A DNA stretch of 11,090 bases from Actinomyces sp. HMSC035G02 (GTDB lineage: Bacteria; Actinomycetota; Actinomycetes; Actinomycetales; Actinomycetaceae): positions 1-11,090 of the forward strand of contig KV835873.1 in the NCBI GenBank assembly GCA_001838165.1. The letters are read 5' to 3'. A program made the position numbers and the translations under genes. The notes below the pieces were generated by a model. The model saw only the letters and a list, made by a program, of their open reading frames with translations, did no database searches and had not been told where the DNA came from. Within the stretch, counting starts at the first letter, position 1, and every line of letters starts with the position of its first letter. Below, one piece after another: positions 6,494-11,090 of the stretch.

Positions 6494-8178
6494 GGCATCT
6501 CCTTGCCGCCCAGGCAGCGTGCCAGTGAGCGGGCGTTGTGTTCCATCATGTCGATGTAGGTGGGTGCTTGGTCGTCGAGGGTGTCGCCGTACAGGGGGCA
6601 GATGTCCACGCCCGCGTCGGTGGCGGCGGTGCGCAGGGTGGAGCGGGTGCGCGCCAGGTTGGGTTCGAGGAACACCGCGGGGATCGAGGAGTCGGACAGG
6701 GTGGCCTGGAGCTTGATCCGGTCGGCGATGGAGGGTTCGACGCTGGGGTTGGGTGCGACGAAGCCGGCGACGGTGAGCCCGTAGGCGTTCGCCAGGTACG
6801 CGTACGCGTCGTTGGTGGTGACGAGTTTGCGGCGCTCGTCGGGGATGGTCGCGATGGTCGAGGCGACGGTGGCGTCGAGCTCGTCGAGGCGCGTCAGGTA
6901 GGCGGCCGCGTTGGCCCGGTAGGTGGCCTCGCCGTCGGGGTCGACGGAGATCAGCGAGTCTCGGATGACGCGCACGTACGCCTGGGCGTTGTGGACGTCG
7001 TGCCACAGGTGGGGGTCGATGTCGCCGTGGACGTGCTTGCCGAGGACGGCCTGCGGGAGCATGTACACGTTCGCGCCGGGCTCGCCGATGAAGCGGAACG
7101 AGGCCTCCCCGGGGATGGTCGTGAGCGCGCGGGTGGGCACTTCGATGACGACCTGGTCGAGGTCGGTGCATTCCATGGTCGAGGCGACGGCCGCCGCGGC
7201 GCTAGATGCGCCCACGCAGGGGGCCGAGGCCTCGTCCCCGCTGAGTGCTCCGGCGTCGGAGGCGAGTTCGACGCGCTTGGTGGTGAGGTTGACGGTGATG
7301 TCGGCGTGGCCGGCGGACAGGACGCGGCGGCCTTCGGAGGCGGCGACTTCCTCGGGCGGGGTGCCGACGGCGAAGACGGCGGTGCCTTCCCCGACGCTGA
7401 CGGGCGTGGCGCCGGGCGTGGTGCGCAGGTTGGCGCGGAAGTGGACGCGGTACACGCCGGGCTGAGTAAATGCCCAGCTCATGTGCTGGTGGGCGTCGGC
7501 GGGCAGCTGCGCGGTGTCGGTATCGTATCCGCCTGCGGCGTTGAAGCCGTCCGAGGTCGCGAAGGCAATCTCCGGCTGCCCGAACGACGTGGTGAGGTAG
7601 GCGGCGGCCTGGCCGGGCCCGTCGACGCCGGTGGTCGTCAGGTCGATCTGCGAGGCGCGGGTGGCCCCCATGTCGGCACCGTCGCCCCACACGCGCATGC
7701 CGAGCCACGGGGTGTCGAGGGCGCGGTCTTCGACGAGGGGGAGGATGGTGGCGCCGTTCTTGGCGGCCTCCTCGGCGACGGAGACGGAGCGCGAGCCGGC
7801 GGGCAGGTTGGAGTCGAGGGCGCGGATGAGGGCGTGTTCCTCGAGCATGAGGTAGTTGGAGAAGGCAACGTCCGCGTATGCGACGTCGCGGATGGTGCGC
7901 AGGGAGGGTTCCCACGAGTGCGGGTCCGCCCCGTTGGGCACCATCTGCGTCACGTGGACGCGGTCTCCGGCGACGTTGCGCACGAGGTCGGCGAGGATGC
8001 CGGTCGTGGCCACGACGCGCAATTCACCGTCGCTGGAGGGGTCGGGCGCGGGCGCGCAGCCGGCCAGGGTCGCCGTGAGCGCTAACGTCGAGGCAGCGAG
8101 CACACACCCACTCCCCCGCCACCCACGGAAGGGGAGGCGGGGGATGAAGGAGAGTCGGCCTCGTGAATGAGGGGTCAC
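6490..8178 (-). CDS. Metal-binding lipoprotein of the anchored-repeat ABC transporter, with inserted repeat domain
   Basis: This 562-residue solute-binding protein is much longer than the roughly 300 residues usual for ZnuA/PsaA-type proteins. A lipoprotein signal with lipobox LAGC places the lipidated residue at Cys41. The metal-binding fold is split into residues 52-155 and 381-558. Expected ligands are His87 (DPHSWEP), His390 (DPHLWHD) and Asp532 (YGDTLDD). The third position, normally His or Glu, is Asn456 (TTNDAYAYL). The insert (about 156-380) is built from both halves of the anchored-repeat domain in swapped order: PWLGMRV...AHQHMSWAFTQPG (157-241), then GHADITV...VYMLPQ (290-376). It should capture zinc or manganese outside the membrane and deliver it to the permease. 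The GTG start at 8178 forms a GTGA overlap with the wall-protein stop and yields the complete lipoprotein signal, although its Shine-Dalgarno sequence is poor. The family is confident; the metal is inferred. Confidence 0.92.
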   Translation of the reverse strand: MTPHSRGRLSFIPRLPFRGWRGSGCVLAASTLALTATLAGCAPAPDPSSDGELRVVATTGILADLVRNVAGDRVHVTQMVPNGADPHSWEPSLRTIRDVAYADVAFSNYLMLEEHALIRALDSNLPAGSRSVSVAEEAAKNGATILPLVEDRALDTPWLGMRVWGDGADMGATRASQIDLTTTGVDGPGQAAAYLTTSFGQPEIAFATSDGFNAAGGYDTDTAQLPADAHQHMSWAFTQPGVYRVHFRANLRTTPGATPVSVGEGTAVFAVGTPPEEVAASEGRRVLSAGHADITVNLTTKRVELASDAGALSGDEASAPCVGASSAAAAVASTMECTDLDQVVIEVPTRALTTIPGEASFRFIGEPGANVYMLPQAVLGKHVHGDIDPHLWHDVHNAQAYVRVIRDSLISVDPDGEATYRANAAAYLTRLDELDATVASTIATIPDERRKLVTTNDAYAYLANAYGLTVAGFVAPNPSVEPSIADRIKLQATLSDSSIPAVFLEPNLARTRSTLRTAATDAGVDICPLYGDTLDDQAPTYIDMMEHNARSLARCLGGKEMP

Positions 8179-10148
8179 AGCGTTGCGCGCAGGTTGCGGC
8201 GGCGTCCGATCGCACCCACCCACACGCAGGCCGCGCCCGTGAGCGCCCACGTGAGGGAGACGACGGTCAGCGGGATGGTGTCGGCGCCGGTGGTGGCCAG
8301 GGAGAGGTCGCAGTCCTTGCCGGACGCGGTGCGGCCGACGACCTGGGAGACCATGGGTCGCCCATTGGGGCCGGTCGCGCCCGTGGCGGTGAGGTCGCCG
8401 CCCGAGCCGAAGCCGCTGCCCGCGAGCGCCGCGCCGTTCGGGGTGACACGCATGGTGATGGTCAGCGTGTAGGTGCCGGGCGCGGTGAACACCCAGTTCT
8501 GGTGGGCGTGCGTGTTGGCGCCGAGCGTGTAGCCGGTGCCGGGGCCGTCGAAGACGTGCTCGCCGACGCCGGAGCCGAGCGCGCCCGCGTTGAAGACGGC
8601 GACGCGTCCGGGGCCTTCGACGGCGTCGAGGGTGAACTGGACGGGGCCGGTCGTGCCGGTGACGATCTCTTCGCGCTGGGAGTTCAGGCCCAGCCACGGC
8701 ACGCCAGCGATCTGGGTGGAGGGGATCAGCCAGACGCTCGATCCGGGGGTGGCGACGAAGCCGAGGTCGGCGGGCGCGGTGATGCGCGCGGCGTCACCGA
8801 GGGCGAAGGTCAGGGACGAGGGGTCGACCCACTGGGCGGGCTGGCTGCGGTCGTCCTTGACGCGGGCGACGAGGGTGCCGTTTTCGATGGCGGGGCCCAG
8901 GTCGAAGTGGCCGTCGGTGGCGTTGCCGGAGGCGCCGTCGCCGACGCTCACGGTCAGGGTCGTGCGCGCGGTGTTCGCGGGGGCGTTGTTCGAGGCCAGG
9001 GTGGCGGCCTCGGCCTCGGTGGCCTCGCGGGTGATACGGGTGGCGACGCAGCGCTCACCACCGGTCGTGCCCGAGGTGGTGCGCACGCCCGAGGACGGGG
9101 CAGGGTTCGCGCCGGTCGTCATGCCGGTGTTTCCCGTCGTTCCCGTCGCGCCGGGCGCGGGGGCCGGGGCGCTGGGCGTTCCCGTGGCGCCGCCCACGCC
9201 CTGGTCCTGCGCGGCCTGGTTGTTCGTGGAGTTCACGGAGCCGGGGCCCACGCCGGGGGCGGGGGCGGGCTGCGCCTGGTCGGTCGAGGGGGCCGCTCCG
9301 GACTCGGCGAGGCACGAGGCCTCGTCAGCGACGTTGATCGTGTAGGTGTGGACCGCGGACTGGGCGTTGGCGGCACCGGTGTTCCCGGGGGTCCACGCGC
9401 TGGCCTGCACGGTCAGCGTGTAGCGGCCGGCGCGCGTGAAGAGCCAGTTGACGTGCTTGTGGGCGGCGTAGGGCTGGTCGATGTCGTCGCCGCCCGGCGC
9501 CAGGTCGAAGCTGCCGTCATTGGTGACCGCCTTCATGCCCTCGGTGAAGCTGGAGGTGAAGGCGTAGATACGGCCGTCGGCAGGACCCGTGTAGGAGATG
9601 TGGAAGCGCGCGGCGTCGTATCCGCCGGCTGCGACGCCCAGGGTGTCCCATCCGGGCCACAGCACGGTGGCCTGGTTGTCGCCGGTCTGGCCGAGCAGGT
9701 AGGCGGCTGAGGGCGCGCCGGTCGCCTGGCTGACGTCGGCGGGGATCTGGGTGAGCGTGGACTTGTTGACGGCGAGGAGCGTCTGTTCGGGCTCGCGCAT
9801 GACGCCGGAGCCCGTGGCGTCCTCCTTGATGCGCAGCGTGAGCGCGCCGGACGCGTCGGAGCTCAGGTCGAAGATATCGGCGTGGCCGTGGTCCAGGGTG
9901 GCCGTGGTACCGGCGGGGGCGGTGCGCATGACGGCACAGGTGGTCGCGTCGGCCTCGGACGAGGCCGTGGCTGCGTCGGCGGTGGCCTCGGTGGCTTCCT
10001 CTGTTGCAACTGCATCCGCGGTGTCGGCGGTGGCCTCGTCGGCGGCGTGTGCCGCTCCGGGGACGAGGAAGGAGGTGACCGCGAGGGCCATTGCGGCGAA
10101 AGCCCGGGCAGCTGCGCGGCCCGGGTTCCGGTACTTCGTGGGGTTCAT
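8175..10148 (-). CDS. Sortase-anchored wall protein with two anchored-repeat domains (ABC transporter-associated)
   Basis: This is a 657-residue cell-wall protein. A signal peptide occupies about residues 1-35 (GAAHA). An Ala/Thr/Glu-rich spacer follows to about 68. Repeat domain 1 spans about 84-273 with GHADIFDL (88-95) and AHKHVNWLFTRAG (229-241). A Pro/Gly/Thr-rich linker spans 280-365. Repeat domain 2 spans about 398-570 with GHFDLGP (413-419), SVWLIP/VPWLGLN (471-489) and THAHQNWVFTAPG (546-558). The C-terminus is a sorting signal: LATTG (617-621), a hydrophobic stretch (623-647) and a GRRR tail. LAxTG pentapeptides are recognised by class E-type actinobacterial sortases. Cys71, Cys279, Cys367 and Cys613 could form disulfides. 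AGAGGA lies 7 nt before the ATG. As first gene behind a Zur-like operator it probably traps zinc at the wall and passes it inward; this role is inferred. It fits the family known as putative ABC transporter-associated repeat protein. Confidence 0.9.
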   Translation of the reverse strand: MNPTKYRNPGRAAARAFAAMALAVTSFLVPGAAHAADEATADTADAVATEEATEATADAATASSEADATTCAVMRTAPAGTTATLDHGHADIFDLSSDASGALTLRIKEDATGSGVMREPEQTLLAVNKSTLTQIPADVSQATGAPSAAYLLGQTGDNQATVLWPGWDTLGVAAGGYDAARFHISYTGPADGRIYAFTSSFTEGMKAVTNDGSFDLAPGGDDIDQPYAAHKHVNWLFTRAGRYTLTVQASAWTPGNTGAANAQSAVHTYTINVADEASCLAESGAAPSTDQAQPAPAPGVGPGSVNSTNNQAAQDQGVGGATGTPSAPAPAPGATGTTGNTGMTTGANPAPSSGVRTTSGTTGGERCVATRITREATEAEAATLASNNAPANTARTTLTVSVGDGASGNATDGHFDLGPAIENGTLVARVKDDRSQPAQWVDPSSLTFALGDAARITAPADLGFVATPGSSVWLIPSTQIAGVPWLGLNSQREEIVTGTTGPVQFTLDAVEGPGRVAVFNAGALGSGVGEHVFDGPGTGYTLGANTHAHQNWVFTAPGTYTLTITMRVTPNGAALAGSGFGSGGDLTATGATGPNGRPMVSQVVGRTASGKDCDLSLATTGADTIPLTVVSLTWALTGAACVWVGAIGRRRNLRATL

Positions 10149-10185
10149 GAGGGGGTCCTCTAGGTGCTGTGCACATGAATATGAA

Positions 10186-10200
10186 TGAGAATCGTTATCA
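10186..10200 (-). promoter_or_regulatory. Zur-like operator of the transporter operon
   Basis: On the minus strand TGATAACGATTCTCA matches the actinobacterial Zur-box pattern TGAAAATGATTTTCA at 12 of 15 positions, and the imperfect palindrome extends as AATG...CATT (10184-10202). It overlaps the last base of the -10 element and the predicted transcription start, an ideal position for zinc-dependent repression. A related Fur-family regulator (Fur or a Mn-type regulator) is an alternative. The consensus is recalled, not searched. Confidence 0.6.
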
Positions 10201-10228
10201 TTCTAATAGCGTGGCGCACATCGTGCAA
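10200..10228 (-). promoter_or_regulatory. Promoter of the anchored-repeat transporter operon
   Basis: On the minus strand TTGCAC (-35 like, 10223-10228) is followed after 17 bp by TAGAAT (-10, 10200-10205), which matches TATAAT at five of six positions. Transcription would start near 10193, giving a leader of about 45 nt before the wall-protein ATG. The -35 is poor, as is common for promoters in high-GC actinobacteria. Confidence 0.5.
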
Positions 10229-10671
10229 AGTTCTGGCACCCGAAACCCCCTGATCGCGATAGCTCTGGCGAAACCCGAAAACCTTTGGGAGCACCGCTCC
10301 CCCACTTCAATTTCGCACGTAATTCCCTCACTATTCCTTCAAACTTTGAATTCACATCGTTGAAATTCTGCGGTTTTCTCCCCATTGTCAATTTGTCTGA
10401 TCACCGAATTACGTGCGAAATTGGTGGTGAGCTTCGGTGGCCAGCCCCAACGCTTCGACGTATAGCCCGGTCCACGCTCTCACCTAACGGTTCACGAACT
10501 CGCACGAACCAACATCGAAATTACTGGAAGTTTGCGATCTGTGGGCAAGCACAGTCGACGCAACAGACGAATTGTGACGGCGTGCGCACATTTGTGCAGG
10601 GGGAGTGCGCGTAGCCACTTTGCTTTGCAATTGCTTGGTTTTTGATGCGATCTAAATTACTGGCCGAACGG
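10229..10671. other. Gene-free, relatively AT-rich intergenic region
   Basis: This roughly 440-bp stretch separates the divergently oriented transporter operon and tiny gene. Open frames here lack a Shine-Dalgarno sequence and typical codon use, so I do not call a gene. It holds a GGGAGC-ACC-GCTCCC hairpin (10287-10301), a perfect 18-bp inverted repeat (10308-10423), a TTCAAACTTTGAA palindrome inside it, a small GCACATTTGTGC palindrome (10586-10597), and AAATTACTGG occurring twice (10518-10527 and 10654-10663). The base composition is clearly less GC-rich than the flanking genes. Confidence 0.6.
10308..10423. repeat. Perfect 18-bp inverted repeat enclosing 80 bp
   Basis: CAATTTCGCACGTAATTC (10308-10325) recurs as its exact reverse complement at 10406-10423. 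The match stops at both ends of the arms. The 80-bp interior is AT-rich and contains a perfect 13-bp palindrome, TTCAAACTTTGAA (10338-10350). No flanking target-site duplication is evident. Possible identities are a cruciform or long RNA hairpin, paired binding sites for a regulator 98 bp apart, or the remnant of a small inverted-repeat element. Confidence 0.85.
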
Positions 10672-10700
10672 TTGATTGCATGTTTTGGGAGGGATAAACT
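10672..10700 (+). promoter_or_regulatory. Candidate promoter of the 32-residue ORF and its leader
   Basis: TTGATT (10672-10677) and TAAACT (10695-10700) are separated by exactly 17 bp. The -10 fits the TANNNT pattern common in actinobacteria. Transcription would start near 10707, right before a strong hairpin. Confidence 0.5.
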
Positions 10701-10709
10701 ATAACCATC

Positions 10710-10750
10710 AAGCGCCTGACGAAGCTGCCAAGCTGGTCTGGCGCTTTTCT
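10710..10750 (+). terminator. Terminator-like hairpin just after the promoter (possible attenuator)
   Basis: AAGCGCCTGAC (10710-10720) pairs with GTCTGGCGCTT (10736-10746) with a single mismatch in 11 positions, and the loop contains a further AGCT-GCCA-AGCT pairing. A T-rich run, TTTTCTTGTTT, follows. It begins only a few nucleotides after the predicted transcription start, so it would either stop most transcripts as an RNA of about 45 nt or act as a regulated attenuator for the small ORF downstream. Confidence 0.55.
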
Positions 10751-10811
10751 TGTTTGAAACGCAGGGTCGCGCCGACGCTACCCGCGTTGGCACACTCCAC
10801 GAACGAGAACC

Positions 10812-10828
10812 GCCGGGTGATCCCCGGC
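10812..10828 (+). promoter_or_regulatory. Second leader hairpin
   Basis: GCCGGG-TGATC-CCCGGC forms a perfect 6-bp GC stem with a 5-nt loop in the presumed leader of the 32-residue ORF, 39 nt before the Shine-Dalgarno site. It has no T-run, so it is not a terminator. It could be part of a leader RNA fold with the upstream hairpin. Confidence 0.35.
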
Positions 10829-10879
10829 CTCGTCAAACAGGGAATCAACACAACATACGATCCCACGAGGAGTTCACTC

Positions 10880-10978
10880 ATGTTCTCGACCATCGACGTC
10901 ATGGTTGCCCAGGCCCACATCGATCAGCTCAACGAGCTCGCCGACGCCAAGCGCCTGGTGAAGGCCGACCGCCACTGA
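10880..10978 (+). CDS. Small hypothetical protein, 32 residues
   Basis: I do not recognise this protein. It begins MFSTIDVMVAQ and ends KADRH, with a probable single amphipathic helix over residues 8-28 (alternating Ala, Leu, Ile with Asp, Glu, Lys). It has no signal peptide, membrane helix or Cys. The evidence for a real gene is local: GAGGAG (10867-10872) sits 7 nt before the ATG, codons are the GC-ending ones typical of this genome, and an intrinsic terminator follows about 30 nt after the stop. A promoter-like sequence and attenuator-like hairpin lie upstream. The frame is open further upstream, but that part overlaps the promoter and has unlike codon use, so the short start is preferred. 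Confidence 0.6.
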   Translation: MFSTIDVMVAQAHIDQLNELADAKRLVKADRH

Positions 10979-11009
10979 GCGAATTTCGGCACCGCCGGAG
11001 TTCCACGCA

Positions 11010-11042
11010 AGTCCGCAGACCCGCAGGGGCTGCGGACTTTTT
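11010..11042 (+). terminator. Intrinsic terminator of the 32-residue ORF
   Basis: AGTCCGCAG (11010-11018) pairs perfectly with CTGCGGACT (11030-11038) to give a 9-bp stem with an 11-nt loop, and TTTTT (11038-11042) follows directly. This is a textbook Rho-independent terminator on the plus strand. Confidence 0.88.
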
Positions 11043-11090
11043 GCATACCATCACGCGCGGGGTTAAAGGACAAAAAGAGTTGGTCTGAGC

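Noticed and set aside
6538..8085. Plus-strand open frame (515 codons) opposite the lipoprotein
   Set aside because: It is a Gly/Val/Asp-rich shadow with no recognisable domain, opposite a clear solute-binding protein gene.
8163..9710. Plus-strand open frame (515 codons) opposite the wall protein
   Set aside because: It is a Gly/Arg/Ala-rich shadow of the wall-protein gene, without ribosome-binding or domain evidence.
10287..10301. GGGAGC-ACC-GCTCCC hairpin considered as a terminator
   Set aside because: Neither strand has a T-run after the stem, and no gene ends beside it.
10540..10548. TGTGGGCAA, one mismatch from a DnaA box, considered as part of an origin
   Set aside because: It is a single isolated near-match without a cluster of further boxes, so it does not support a replication origin despite the nearby AT-rich DNA and the parS site.
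10285..10614. Plus-strand open frame of 109 codons in the AT-rich intergenic region
   Set aside because: There is no Shine-Dalgarno sequence before its ATG, codon use is unlike the neighbours, it runs through the 18-bp inverted repeat, and the product resembles no known protein.

Overview
The window looks like chromosomal DNA from a high-GC actinobacterium, most plausibly an Actinomyces/Schaalia-type member of the Actinomycetaceae. That is inferred from the high-GC codon use, a type VII secretion (T7SS) style cassette, an LATTG sortase signal, the actinobacterial 'anchored-repeat' metal ABC transporter, and a perfect 16-bp parS site. All large genes are on the minus strand. One 32-codon gene near the right edge is on the plus strand.

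Region 1 (1-3440, minus): a perfect ParB-binding parS palindrome (39-54) lies just downstream of a three-gene T7SS-like cassette. In transcription order the cassette encodes a WXG100-like helical-hairpin protein (3346-2870, GTG start), a 518-residue WXG/PPE-like putative substrate with a long Gly/Ala-rich tail (2851-1295), and a secreted subtilase resembling mycosin but lacking its C-terminal membrane anchor (1316-99). A candidate promoter and two adjacent leader hairpins precede the first gene. No ecc core gene is visible.

Region 2 (3441-10228, minus): a five-gene operon runs leftward from a promoter with an overlapping Zur-like operator (10186-10200). The order is a sortase-anchored wall protein with two 'anchored-repeat' (choice-of-anchor M) domains, a zinc/manganese-type substrate-binding lipoprotein with the same domain inserted, a membrane-anchored one-domain surface protein, an ABC ATPase and an ABC permease. 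Every junction is a 4-nt ATGA/GTGA overlap. The likely job is zinc capture: wall and membrane repeat proteins present or relay metal to the lipoprotein, which feeds the permease/ATPase. Within the lipoprotein the two halves of the repeat domain appear in swapped order, which looks like circular permutation. Two long stem-loops lie at the start of the third gene, and 24-bp tandem repeats follow the last gene.

Region 3 (10229-11090): about 440 bp of relatively AT-rich, apparently gene-free DNA contains a perfect 18-bp inverted repeat. A promoter, an immediately following terminator-like hairpin, a 32-residue ORF with a strong Shine-Dalgarno sequence and an intrinsic terminator follow on the plus strand.

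The most interesting points are the permuted insert and shared His motifs of the repeat domain, the structured insertion at the start of the surface-protein gene, the anchorless mycosin cassette beside parS, and the attenuator-like leader of the tiny gene.
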